A DNA stretch of 64,000 nt from Physcia stellaris (lineage: Eukaryota; Ascomycota; Lecanoromycetes; Caliciales; Physciaceae). How positions within the stretch are numbered: position 1 is the stretch's first letter; the number at the start of each line of letters is the position of its first letter. This document shows positions 49,648-60,462 of this stretch, one piece after another. The position numbers and the translations under genes were made by a program. Where the stretch lies: contig JABSSW010000011.1 in the NCBI GenBank assembly GCA_018902385.1, positions 248,001 to 312,000 on the forward strand, written 5' to 3'. The notes below the pieces were generated by a model. The model saw only the letters and a program-made list of their open reading frames with translations. It searched no databases and was not told the origin of the DNA.

Positions 49648-50314
49648 AGATTGTCTCACGCGAAAAGGACGAGCTCTCTGTTGCGGATCCAAACATTCGA
49701 GGAATGCGATCTTTTGAATGAACATTCTGGACGGAATATTTTTGCTGTTACGCCAATAGACATTGCATTGCAATATTCGAGATGGTGCGAATACCCACAG
49801 GACGGTGTCGCAGCTATTGTTACGAGTCTCCTTAGAAACGGTTCGGTTTTTCGGGTTCTAAAGATGATCAAAGCATGGTAGCAGGCGTTGAATAGCGACC
49901 AAAGCATCATGTGTAGCCAATTTATTGAGTATTCACCGAGGTGAAGGAATCGGATGCTTCACGAAGCCGTCAACCTCATGATATCATAGCCAACGATAGA
50001 ACAGTCGCGATTGAAGCTATGCGGATGAGCTGAACTTTTCCGATCTCAGGAGCTCCGAGCAACCGAACGAAACCGTACAGGACCTCAATGAGTCCATGGT
50101 TTGATTACCTAGTAGTCCATCGGGGAAATGCATTAGTGATAGAGTCTGCGAAAGTTCTGAGAGGAGTACCTACATGTAGAGATGAAAACGGCCGAGGCGG
50201 GCGATGCGGGGGACCCTGCCAAGCCCCCGCACACCCAAGAAATTTTTGTAGATGCGAGATAAAGCAAAGCTTTTTTCACTTACAGCTTACAACCATTTTA
50301 AATACTGCAGTGCC
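49648..50314. promoter_or_regulatory. Intergenic upstream of the 50315 gene
   Basis: About 670 bases. Short open frames (49651-49881, 50088-50363) show no recognised content. No RNA gene is seen. Confidence 0.35.
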
Positions 50315-52340
50315 ATGTTGTTCGACCCACGTTTCGCCACTGGGCCCAATGCTACGGCGTTAAGCTTGCCCACCGATGAAAAGCCTATAAGCACAAGGAA
50401 GGATCGAAAGGGGGCCCAGGATATCCCCGGCGTGAACAAAGTTCCTCCAGGCCAAGGTGACCGATAGGTTCAGGAATAATCCCACAAGACACTAACAAAA
50501 CCCTGTAGGCAAAGAATGGGAACGAAAGCAGCGAGCTCGAGAATATCGAGTAGCTGCAAGGCGAGAAAAGAGAAATCGAAAAGCAGATGAGAAAAAGCAG
50601 AGGAAGCTCAATGCCACAATTCTTCGTCGCATGGTCAGACACTACAGGAAACAATGGCTTGAGACGGCATTAATAGAGCTATAGACCAGGAATCCAGACA
50701 AATACAATAAAAATGCCGAACGAAATCGTCTACGAGCAATTCAACAAGAGCGTCAATCGATATGGACGGAGGCCGTAAGACAAGCGGAACGTTTAGCAGC
50801 AGAACATGACCCGACCGGAGCGACCTTTAACGTCGGTGCCGTAGTGAAGCAAGAAGATGGTACTGTTATCTCAGTAGACACGCTCAAGCGACGAGAAGAA
50901 GGCAAGGCACGAAGAGCCGCTGAGCTCGCAGCGAAGGAAGAAGCCGCAGCAAACGGTACCGAGCTAAAATCAGAAAATTCGATCCCTAATGGCAATCTCC
51001 AAGAGGGCGTCAACTACGTCCAGATGGAACTCGACAAAACAAAGCGTCCCCAAGGGATGTCCAAATCCCAACAAAAGAAACTCGAAGCCCTTAAACCCCG
51101 ACCTCCCCCTCCCAAACCCGTCATCCCAGAAGGCTACTCCATCCCGGAAGGCGAAGAGAACTTCCTCTCTCTCTGGGACCTCTCCGACACCAAAATCGAA
51201 CGGCGCGTCCTCCGAGAAAAACGTCGAAAGGCAGCCACCCGCAAAGCCCTCCGTCAAAAGCAACAATCCGGCAAAGCCGAGCGGCGAATGGCCCGTGACG
51301 AAAAACGGCGTGTATACCGCGACATCAAACTAAGCTGGAAGACCATCAAAGAAGAAGAAGTGCGGGAACGCACCCGGCTCAAAGCCCAAGAAGACGAAGA
51401 AAGCAAGCGTATCGCTGTCGAAATTGCCGACTTCGAACGGAAAGCCGCAATGGAGCACTGTGTTTCGCTCGGCTTTACCCTCTCCAATACTGACGGCGTC
51501 AACGACGTCCAGCCGCGCGCCCTGGGCATGAAAGGGGTAGAAATCGACTGGAACGCCATCGAGCCAGACGACAGACCCGGTACCATTCGCCTCAAAAACC
51601 CATCCACCGCCTCAAAACCCAAAAATCCCAGACGTGTCGACCTAGGCGTAATACCCGGGAACGCCCAATCCTTCCTCCCTCCCCACCGTCAAAAAACTCT
51701 ACCCAACACGCAAGGCGATGAGAACGCACACGTCGACGCCGAAGAATTCATCAAGCTGGATGTCGGCTCAGAGCACCAATTCCAGGAATTAAGTTACAAC
51801 CACAAACTCCGGCGCAAGCTGCGTCGCTCGCTCGACAACGCGCAGATCGCCAAGGAGTTGCTCGTCCGCGAGCGCGCCATCGCACACTACACCTCGCAAG
51901 AGCTCCCCGTCCCCGCCGTGCTCACCACGCCCACGAAACCGATCAACGTGCGCGGAAGCCGCATCCTCGAAAACGGCACGCTCGAGACGGCGAAGCAAGA
52001 ACGTGTGCGCAGCAGGTTGGAACTGGCGGAGTTTAACAGGGTCATGAAGGTGCTGAGGAGGCAGGCGAAGCAGACGGCGATTGAGGCTGGACTGAGGAAA
52101 CATGCGGAGGTCACGGGGCGGATCGAGGTTGTGCGGACTGAGGAGGAGAGGGAGGCGGAGAGGAAGAGGGAGGCAGTCGCGGCGATCAAGGCGAGGGAGG
52201 TGGTGTTTAATAATGGGCCGAGTCGGATTGTGGATGATGATTATGGGTTGGGGCTTGGGGTGGATAGCGAAGGGGATGTGGATATGGGGGAAGCGGGGTC
52301 GGTGGTTGGGGGAAGTGATAGTGATGATAGTAGTGATTAG
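50315..52340 (+). CDS. Conserved-looking basic coiled-coil protein of unknown function
   Basis: Unrecognised family. Three exons: 50315-50456, 50509-50633, 50685-52340; 640 residues. Both introns (52 and 51 nt) have good signals: CACTAACA branch and CTGTAG acceptor for the first, GTCAGA..TATAG for the second, which removes an in-frame TAG. After a short N-terminal motif (MLFDPRFATGP) the protein is rich in Arg, Lys and Glu over long predicted helices (KEWERKQRAREYRVAARREKR, ERRVLREKRRKAATRKALRQK). A Pro-rich patch (KPRPPPPKPVIPEGY) precedes a block SLWDLSDTKIERRVLR. The tail is acidic (DDDYGLG, DSDDSSD). This charge pattern is common in nucleolar and RNA-processing proteins, but no domain proves it. 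Codon use shifts toward G-rich codons near the 3' end. Confidence 0.72.
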
Positions 52341-52735
52341 AGCGATTGAGTGGTTAGTTGATGCTGGAAGCCTTGCAATATTGACTGATACTGTAACTTC
52401 ACGATGTTGCTAATGAGGCTTTTATGAATCTTTGAAACCTTTAAGGCTCCCTCCAGTTTACCTTCCTTCAACCCTTCGAATATCCTCGATATATATTCCA
52501 AGAAGCAAGGATGATCGTGCACGGATAAAAAGAGTCAGACCAAAGGAACAGATCCAAGAACCTCTGGGCTAGCCATTTGTGAGGCCGACGCCATGAAGCT
52601 TTTGGAAGAGGTCTCAGCATGTGGAGACAGCGGACGCAGTAAGTCGGGATAATCTTGTGATCCTCTCATCCAGCATGGCCGATCGATAAAAGCAGTCATC
52701 CTTCTTTAGATCGTTATGTCTTTTCCGTACCGAAT
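52341..52735. other. Convergent intergenic, 52340 gene / eIF3m
   Basis: About 400 bases with two 3' ends. Nothing else is seen. Confidence 0.4.
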
Positions 52736-54084
52736 TTACTCCATGACATCAATCTCCCTCCTCCTAGCTCCTCCCATACCGCCCCTTACCCCATCTCTTT
52801 GCCCCTGCCCCTTGGGCCCACTCTCCGCAATTTCCATCTCCTTGGCCATCTTTTCCCTCTCCCCCTTCACGACCGCCAACACGCCTTCCAGACTCGTTCT
52901 CCACGTGTCGAGTCGTCCAGAGACCTCCACCCACTGCTTATCACCAAATACTCGATGGGTACTCCTGTGGATGAGAAAAGTCTTGTTCAGTTGGCTCAAC
53001 TTGCCCTCAACTAGTCCTGCGCGGATGACATCGATGACCCACATTTCGACGTCGTTCGAGGGCACCTGCAGCGCCGAGGCAATCTGGGCGTACGGTATCG
53101 AGCGAGTAGAGCTTGAAGCCGCAATCGAAGTGAGAGTAAGGAGGCGCATTTTCCGCTCTAGCACATCCTCTCGGAGAGTCTCTGAGGATAGGAAATCGGG
53201 GTAGGTGGTGAGGAAGTCGTGATAGTCGTCCAAGAGCTCGGCGTTGAATACTTCGAGCAGCTCGAAATGGGTCGGATGGGAATTCCGTAGCGCTTGGATG
53301 CTGTCCAGCGCTGTCAGATCCTGGAAGCTGAAATGCGAAGGATGCGAGAGCGCGGCTTTCAGCGCGCGGATGGACAATTGCTGGGATTCTTCCGTGTTGG
53401 ATTCCGTGGGCGGTATGGTGCGCAGAGCGCGCAGGAGATAATCGTAGGATTCGTCGGCTTCGCCCGCCTCGGAGGCTACGTCTGCGATGTTGAGGTAGAG
53501 CGTTCGCTGGTCTTCGGCATCTGTCTCCCATTCCGCGACCCAGGCGTCAAGGTTCTTGAGTTGTGGTCGGAGAGTGTCGAACATGGAAGAAGCCCGTACG
53601 ACCCGCAAGATGGCAAGGAACACATGATAGCGAACGTCATTTGTCGGGGGGAGGATGTTGAAGATCGTGCTTAATATCGACAAGGCGAGACCTGGACCAT
53701 TTGAGGGCGAAGAAGTAATAGGCTGTGAGAGATTTTGGCATATTTTGGGGAGGAATTTGTCGTTGTTGGGAGACTGGCGGACGAGGTGGATGAGTAGGTT
53801 GTAAGCTGCTACGAAATCTGTATTTGCTATTAGCCTGGTTTATAATTTAAAAGAGACGGCTTTGTACCTCTTTCATGTGCGTTGTTCAGGATCGAGCTTC
53901 CCGTGACGATCTTTTTGAGAGCTTCGTCTTTCTGTCCTTTCTCGAGGAGAGGTGTAACTTCAGAACCCAAGGACGGACTATCTTCGCTTTGCTTCTTTCG
54001 GATACCGTCAATATACGTTGCCAACTCATCGACAAGCTCCTCGAAGCTTCCTTCTACCAGGAGGGTGTTTGTAGGACCAGGCAT
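52736..54084 (-). CDS. Translation initiation factor eIF3 subunit M (PCI domain)
   Basis: Subunit of eukaryotic initiation factor 3, which organises the 43S pre-initiation complex. Two exons, 54084-53868 and 53817-52736, give 432 residues; the 50-nt intron (GTACAA..CAG) restores NNAHER-DFVAAYNLLIHLVRQS. The N-terminus MPGPTNTLLVEGSFEELVDELATYID and helical-repeat region (SILSTIFNILPP, RYHVFLAILRVVRAS) match eIF3m, as does the PCI/winged-helix end: MRLLTLTSIAAS, IPYAQIASALQVPSNDVEMWVIDVIRAGLVEGKLSQ, and RVFGDKQWVEVSGRLDTWR. A Gly/Gln-rich C-terminal tail (GPKGQGQRDGVRGG) is common in fungal copies. Confidence 0.93.
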
Positions 54085-55337
54085 GATTTTTCGAGGTCGG
54101 GATGTATTATTGGGCGTTTCACTTCCTGTGTGCAAAATATTAAAGATGCGAAATCGAGCTCTGCAATCTTATCAGATCTTGGCCCTAACCCTAAAAAGAT
54201 CCGTCCAGCAAGTCACGGCTTATTCAAGGTTAGGCAGAGTTGCCCAATCGAGAAGTCAACTTTTGAACATCAAAATCTTTGTCATCCACAATGCACTTCG
54301 TACTATAAACAGACCCAAACTGTAAAGCTTTCCGAGCGAATTCCGACGCACCAATTATCAATAAGAGCTGAGCGGTACCAAGTGTGTGATGAGATCCAGA
54401 AATACGAAGATTCTCGAGCTCGCCAAGTCACTGTACAGCCGTGAGCTAGGTTCAAACGAGCTTCGATATGATACATCGATTTGGCACGTCGCAGACTGCC
54501 ACAAGTTGCACTACTAATTCATAAAGCATCCCTCCTCCAGCCAGCCGAGCTAGCCTACTACCCCCGTTGCCACCACTCGGAAGCAAAAATGGGAGAAGAA
54601 ATGGAAAGCGAAGCTTGAGAAGCTCACGCACACAGAGCGGGAGCAGCACCAACAGCAGCGGGTGGCCGTATGGTCTCGGCACTCGATTCTGTCCAAGGCG
54701 AGTGGTGGCTGGATTGATTGATGATCATGATGGCCGGTTTTGGAACAGTAAATGACTGTACGGGTCCGGATACCGATGAATGCATTGCAAGATCAGAGAC
54801 AAGATTGCCAAACAGAACAATGTTACTTACGTAGTAGTGATGATGCGTATGGTATGACCCTGCGGCAAGATTCGAAGGCATGGCAATGCTGGAGGGAAAA
54901 AATGAAAAGAAAAGAAAAATTTCGAGGGAAAAGCTCCCGTCTCGATATCATCTGGGGCGTTGCACGTGCCGGCTTCACTTTCAGGGCGTCATCTCCACTA
55001 GAGGACAACAGTCATGGGCGCTCTGGTCTCGGGAACGTCACTATTGCAAGCGAGAATCGGCACCTCTTCGATTTCTATCTGTACGACCTCGAGTTCACAT
55101 ACCGCTTCAATCGAGACCCCGATACCGACTTCTATGAGGGGGAGCAGTCTACCTCGTCTCCCTTAATATTGAGGGGATCTTTCAGAGTCTTTCGGCGTAG
55201 ATGACTTTATCGGGACGCGACTCATCGTCGTTTGCACGCACGGTCGTAAAGTACTCACTCGATTGATCCCTTCTCTCTGCCGAATTTACTGGTGCATCTC
55301 TGCTCTCAATATTCACAGTGGACCTGCTTTCCCCATG
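54085..55337. other. Intergenic, eIF3m upstream region and beyond
   Basis: About 1.25 kb. The eIF3m promoter occupies the left part. Open frames on both strands between 54450 and 55200 are short and unrecognised. Two telomere-like CCCTAA units near 54184 are isolated. Confidence 0.4.
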
Positions 55338-56000
55338 CTAATGATCCTCCGAGAACCTACTCAAATGCAGGTAAGCAACTCCCAGGTGTTCATAACGATC
55401 ATTGGGCAACCTTCTGAGGCATTGTATTTCGAACTCGATGAATTGTCCAAAAAACTCTGGCCACAAAAGGAGCTGTGACGCCAGCATACCAAGGTCTTGG
55501 TTTTTCATCCTTGTTGGCATCAAATTGAACGCTGAGAGACCAACGTCCTGTTGATAGTCTTCTACCATCCTCTGTTCCGCCCAGTGTGGAATCGCTTGCA
55601 TATGTATGAAAATGTCAAATATGATCTCCCGAAAGAGCGTTCGCACATCCTCTAGGGGCATGGCTACCCCATAGTTCGTAACGATCATTTCAATGGGAGA
55701 GTCGTCGACATAATATCGGTATGGCTCAGCTGGTATTGGCAAGGATGTTAAGCTATTGGAGTCAGCATTCAGGGTTCACGGTGATCTATTCCATCCAAAC
55801 CACCTTTGGAAGTGTTCTGACGTGGTACGATTATGGGAGACTTTCGAGGCAAATGCTGATGTACAACTTTGATTGAATGCCGACAGGTCCTGGTTATGGT
55901 TGCAAGTTCCAATTTGAGGGAGAGCCAATGCCTGAACAACTACACTACACAAAGAGAATACCAAAATAGACCAAGAGGATCTATGTTGGAGAGAAGACAT
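55338..56000 (-). CDS. Small secreted protein, unknown function
   Basis: Predicted 203-residue protein with a signal peptide, from two exons: 56000-55804 and 55752-55338. The 51-nt intron (GTGGTT..AATAG with GCTGAC branch site) keeps phase. The N-terminus MSSLQHRSSWSILVFSLCSVVVQALA is basic then hydrophobic, with likely cleavage after ALA. The mature part has two early Cys (GTCNHNQDLSAFNQSC) and a sequon NRT, then a helical region (EDVRTLFREIIFDIFIHMQAIPHWAEQRM) and a third Cys near the end. I know no family for it. A secreted effector-like or cell-surface role is possible but is inference. Both exons are needed to see it. Confidence 0.55.
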
Positions 56001-57057
56001 GCCGTCGGAATGGCTAGTCGGTCTTGAGAGTATGGTTCAAAAGTGAGTATCGTTCCACCTACTTTAACGAGCATTTGAAGAATCACTCAATCTGTATCGA
56101 ACTCTATCTATGACAGGTGCAAAGTGGTATGCATGAAGCCTCAAAAGCGGTCGTGAGTGCTTCAAGCGCATAGTGATCTGTGGGATCTTGATACCCCAAT
56201 GCGCTTATCTACGCGGTCTAGGAGATATTCAAGCGTGATAGAAACGTGGGACTTATCACACCAGAGGCAGAGATCACTTTAATAAATGGCCTCTTATTCA
56301 CACTTATCCTTCACTCAACAATGTGAGCGAGCCTCGAAAACTTCAAATCTTCGATGTTTCCTTTTTCGGGCTGACTGGACCGACTTGCTCTTGATCAGTC
56401 AAGATCCGAGACAGGGCAGTGAGATTTTGCATGATTGTGAATGAAACCTTTACAAGGCGCTTCGTGGAGACATTATTTACTGACCCTTAGTTTGTCGTGT
56501 TCGCTCACTACTGTGTTCGAACGTTAGTAAAGTGTTGGGCGACCTGCCGCTTGCGGATCCTTTGCGTGCGGCGTCCGAGCAACGTACTCGTACCTCACAG
56601 AATGATCTGGGCATCTCACAGCACGGTATAAGCGCTCCAATGCGACGTGATATCCAGCCATTTCGCTCCCCAAATCGACCAGGTTTTCGGAATCAAAAGG
56701 ATCTTGCCCGATCTTGCAGCGGAAACGGCAGCTCGTCAGCATGAGCCGTTCTGCAATCTGCACGCTGTAGAGAAGACGCTTTCGCATTGCGTTATATTCT
56801 TGCCCAATCATGGTAAGTCTGGCCTTTGAAGAGGCTGCCTCAGCTGCGAGGTCAATGTTGGTCCCAGCGATCGACCTTGACACGGGCCACTTGATGGAGT
56901 GGTGGGGGAGACAGTCTTTGTGTCTTCGGTCTTCGTCCTAACTTACTGGTCCTCCCCATCTCTCATTCTGGTCACGATGCCCGTTGACCTGTGAAGTCCT
57001 ATCAGTAGGAATATATTCCCTTTCCTTGTTTGCTAGATCTAAGCGCACAGAGGTACC
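56001..57057. other. Divergent intergenic, secreted protein / membrane protein
   Basis: About 1.06 kb. An open frame at 56524-56883 (-) reads protein-like (MIGQEYNAMRKRLLYSVQ, DLGSEMAGYHVALERLYRAV) but starts only at a non-ATG codon and matches nothing I recall. It may be a fragment of an unresolved gene. Confidence 0.35.
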
Positions 57058-58209
57058 ATGTCATCCCATTCACCATACGCGATCGCAGAGTCGGAGCCTC
57101 CAAAATGGCGACCAGGAGAAGAAATAGCTGCTGCCGCGTTCATTGGTATTGCCATTTTCCTCGTCGTTGAGACGAATGTAGAGATCTTTCGAGTATTCAG
57201 AAAACGCAATGGGCTTTACTTCTGGTCTCTTGAGCTAGGAACCTGGGGCGTTCTCTTGAACGTCCTCGGTATTATCCTGAAATATCTATCGCCCGTCCGA
57301 GAAGCCTGGCCATTTTATACTCTGGCTATGACTACTGGATGGACGGCCTACACTTTGGGATTAATGTTTGTGCTGTACTCCAGGCTTCACCTTGTTATGC
57401 AGAGTCACCTGGTTCAGCGAGGCGTGCTAATAATGATTCTTTCGACCATCTTCACCATGTTCCTTCCCACATGGGTCGTCATCTGGCCAGCATGGGATCC
57501 TGATCCAAAACTATCCTCTGTATGGTCACCACGTGATGCTATCATTGAGCGATACACACAGATTGGCTTTACCATCGTCGAATGTATAATCTCGGGCATC
57601 TACATTTACTCGCTGTTCAACTTACTTCACACTAAGAGCAGCGTCCGTCAGCGTCGAGTCATGATAGATTTGATCTACGTCAACGTGATCGTGATTGTCT
57701 TTGACGTCCTTCAGGTGGTCATGGTGTATTTGAATCAGCTTGGCATTAGCCACCCCATTCAGACTTTCAGCTACATCTTGAAGCTCCGACTGGAATTCGT
57801 TGTTCTCAACCAGCTCATGGCGGTCGCTGCGCGGGGGCTGAGGCGCGAAACATTCGCAGATAGGCGCTACCATCATTCCTCCACGGAAGACGCCTTCTCG
57901 GCCGAACTCAAGAATTTCGAAGAGAGCAAACCTTCATGGTCGGATCAGGAGATCGAATCACGCCAGCTTCCAAACAGGGATGATCCATCAAAGGGCTCAA
58001 CTCAGATCTCCATCCCCTCACCGGTAGCGAAAAGGCATGGGTCCTCCACGGTATTTGGCTCGAGTTCCGAATCTAGAAGGGACGAGAAGGCGCTTCCCCG
58101 CCTCCGCTCGAGCACCAATCTTCAGACGACTCAATGGAGCCAAAGGAAATCCATATTCCGGAAATTGATGCTCCTACATCACGACAGGGACGTCTCAAAG
58201 CAGCAATAA
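57058..58209 (+). CDS. Seven-span fungal membrane protein, DUF7703-like
   Basis: Single-exon gene for 383 residues. About seven hydrophobic segments fill residues 20-270: AAAAFIGIAIFLVVE, YFWSLELGTWGVLLNVLGIIL, WTAYTLGLMFVLYSR, VLIMILSTIFTMFLPTWVVIW, IGFTIVECIISGIYIYSLF, MIDLIYVNVIVIVFDVLQVVMVYL and a shorter last one. The short loop FRKRNGLYFWSL after span 1 is the signature I associate with DUF7703-type fungal receptors or membrane proteins. The 110-residue cytoplasmic tail is Ser-rich with basic patches. No ligand or signalling partner is known. The last 20 codons overlap another open frame, so a terminal intron is possible but not needed. Confidence 0.7.
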   Translation: MSSHSPYAIAESEPPKWRPGEEIAAAAFIGIAIFLVVETNVEIFRVFRKRNGLYFWSLELGTWGVLLNVLGIILKYLSPVREAWPFYTLAMTTGWTAYTLGLMFVLYSRLHLVMQSHLVQRGVLIMILSTIFTMFLPTWVVIWPAWDPDPKLSSVWSPRDAIIERYTQIGFTIVECIISGIYIYSLFNLLHTKSSVRQRRVMIDLIYVNVIVIVFDVLQVVMVYLNQLGISHPIQTFSYILKLRLEFVVLNQLMAVAARGLRRETFADRRYHHSSTEDAFSAELKNFEESKPSWSDQEIESRQLPNRDDPSKGSTQISIPSPVAKRHGSSTVFGSSSESRRDEKALPRLRSSTNLQTTQWSQRKSIFRKLMLLHHDRDVSKQQ

Positions 58210-58832
58210 AACTCCCTCGACCTCGAAAGCGCCGCAGCCCCAGCAACAGTGAGGAGAGACCAATCTCTGGACATGAGCGGAACGAGGACAGGAACAGAAG
58301 TCAATGGATTGAAGATGATGAGGAAGACGATGAGATGGGGCTGCATGCGTGGGAGAATCGAGGCAGGATCGTGCTCGAGGTGCCCTGGTTTAGGACTACG
58401 GCTCGTGATGCGTGACCCAAGGAGATCTGATCTGAAGGGACCAATGTTATGTTTGATTTTTTGGACACCCAGTACTTCTCCCAAGGTCTATTGCTTCTTG
58501 TCTCCGCCTTCCACAGCTTGGCGAACAAGACCTTGCCTACCCAGTGCGTTCGGCATGAGGCTTTGGACACAATTCAGGGAGTTGGTGAAGCAATCGTAGA
58601 GTGCAAAATTGGGCAAGCTATCGACCAGCGCTGGCGATTCAGACAAGACCGTGCAAATAAGCTTCAACCCTATGTTGTACCTGGTCATAGGGGCCCCTTC
58701 ATCACCTCTATTTACGCCTTTTGCTGGAGTGATAAAAGTCCTGGTAACAGCTGGGGTCGACATCGAGCTAATGATGCTGCTTAGTGGACGACGCTACATA
58801 TTGCAGCATCCTGGGGTCTGAATATCCACAAT
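58210..58832. other. Intergenic, 3' flank of the membrane protein gene
   Basis: About 620 bases. Overlapping open frames on both strands, none recognised. Confidence 0.35.
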
Positions 58833-59175
58833 TCAAGCATCATCCGTATCTAGCAAGTGAAGTCTCGACTTTGACGCGACAACGAGCGAAAGCGAGACCG
58901 CTGTTGCCAATGCTAGCACGCTGAAACCGATCTTTCCACGAACATTATCCTCTATCAAGCGCCCGACCAGCGCGAGCGCGGCTTCAAACCCAACGTCGGT
59001 TGTCCACTTACAGCGTACCAAGATCAATGGGTCCGGTCAAGGCCCCATCTAGCTCATCCAAATCGCCATTCGACTTCCTAAAGGCGGTGGAGTGGAAGTC
59101 TATTTCATCAGTGGAGTCACCATCCTGCGCCGTCTTGAGATACTCGTTTCTAAGATCTGGGGAGGCCCTAGCCAT
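58833..59175 (-). CDS. Putative small tail-anchored-like protein
   Basis: Tentative 101-residue gene too fragmented to stand out. Exon 1 (59175-59019) starts MARASPDLRNEYLKTAQDG and is acidic; exon 2 (58981-58833) reads AALALVGRLIEDNVRGKIG followed by one hydrophobic span (FSVLALATAVSLSLVVA) and a short tail. The proposed intron (59018-58982, GTACGC..AAG) is only 37 nt, below the other introns here, with no clear branch site, though its phase fits. If the exons are not joined, exon 1 alone ends after 55 codons. No family recognised. Confidence 0.3.
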
Positions 59176-60462
59176 AGAATTAGAAGGTATGATATTTTGA
59201 TAGAAGAATGTTGAGTAGAGAGGGAATTGTGGGATGGGATTTGGAGCATGACTTCCGAACCTAGAGGTTTATGTCCAGCGTGCAGGAGCCTTTTGTACCA
59301 TCCCAGCGGCGTCATCACAGGCAATATATATTAGAGTATTTGCTTGAACCCGAAGAAGACTGCTGTTATCCTTACCTGATAACTCTCGATCCTAGTCTAC
59401 CCATGCACTGAATACGATAGACTTAGATCCAGAGCCCAGCCGTCTTGATTCTTGAAACCCCAAAGCCTTTCGACGCCCCGAGAGTCGATGCGGGCTCCAA
59501 GTGAAGACCTCCGGGTCTGATTCAATGAAACCTCTTTCGTGGATCGTCCAGGATTATTTCTAGAATTTGGGCTGATGTAGGCACGTAGAACTACTATTTT
59601 TGTATTCTTAATGTTATTATCCTATACAAGAGCTCTTAAAGCAGAACCCTTGCCATTAATATTATATAAGAAACGCCTCACTCCCCCCAACATCAGAGCA
59701 CATCCTCCTTCCACCTCCCCCCAGCCAAACCCAAATGCGCATGCAAAGCTACAGACCACGTCTTCGAAATTCAGAACACCCTCATCATAACAGAAATAGA
59801 GTTCCGCCCCCGCGTCTGCTCATTCTCTGCAGTGGCAGTTTAGTAGTGTTTAGGACTCGGGTATTGATGGAGGTAGGGATGAGAATCGGTTCGTGGGGGA
59901 TGGTAGCGGTGAGTACTGTAAAGATGTCCGTGGTCATTGCAAGGATAGGCAATGCATAGAGTTTGGATACTGTACTTCCATTGGAGGTGTTTTTGTTGCT
60001 TATCAAGGGTCGCAAGTTGAGAGAATACTCGATCCCAGGAGAGCGTCTAGAGCACCATCTGCGCGCCTGAATTCTCAAGGACGGCTTCTGCTCAACGACA
60101 TGCAAGGTGTAAAGCTGATTCAAGCGAAATAGATGCCGAATGTTTGAAGAAGGGAAAAGGCTTTTCAGAGATGTTTTGCAGACCCCCAAATGAGAGGTAT
60201 CACTTCCTTACATCTTGTGTAGATTAAATTGTCAAGATCTGGCTTCTACATTGCTACAACTCACGGTACGTATCGTGAAAATAGATGCAGGCAGAACGGG
60301 TTGCAGATGAGGGGTAGCCCAAGACGGAGAGCTTGCTAAACAGTCTGATCGACGAATGCCGTACACTCGTTGAAGTAGTGATTTATGCAGATGAATACTA
60401 TCTCTATTCGTAAAAGCTTGACTACATCTTCGCTTCAAGAAGCCAAGTCACGGCATAAGATA
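59176..60462. other. Intergenic, 3' side of the antiporter gene
   Basis: About 1.3 kb without a supported gene. An AT-rich patch lies at 59590-59670. Short open frames near 59735-60189 are not convincing. Confidence 0.4.

Noticed and set aside
50634-50684. In-frame TAG before TRNPDKYNK in the 50315 gene
   Set aside because: It falls at the end of an intron with GTCAGA donor and TATAG acceptor and is spliced out.
50970-52189. Minus-strand open frames under the 50315-52340 gene
   Set aside because: Antisense to a real exon with strong codon bias; no independent start or motif.
54180-54200. Telomere-like CCCTAACCCTAA
   Set aside because: Only two units, inside an ordinary gene-rich region. 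Chance or a trivial relic; not a telomere.
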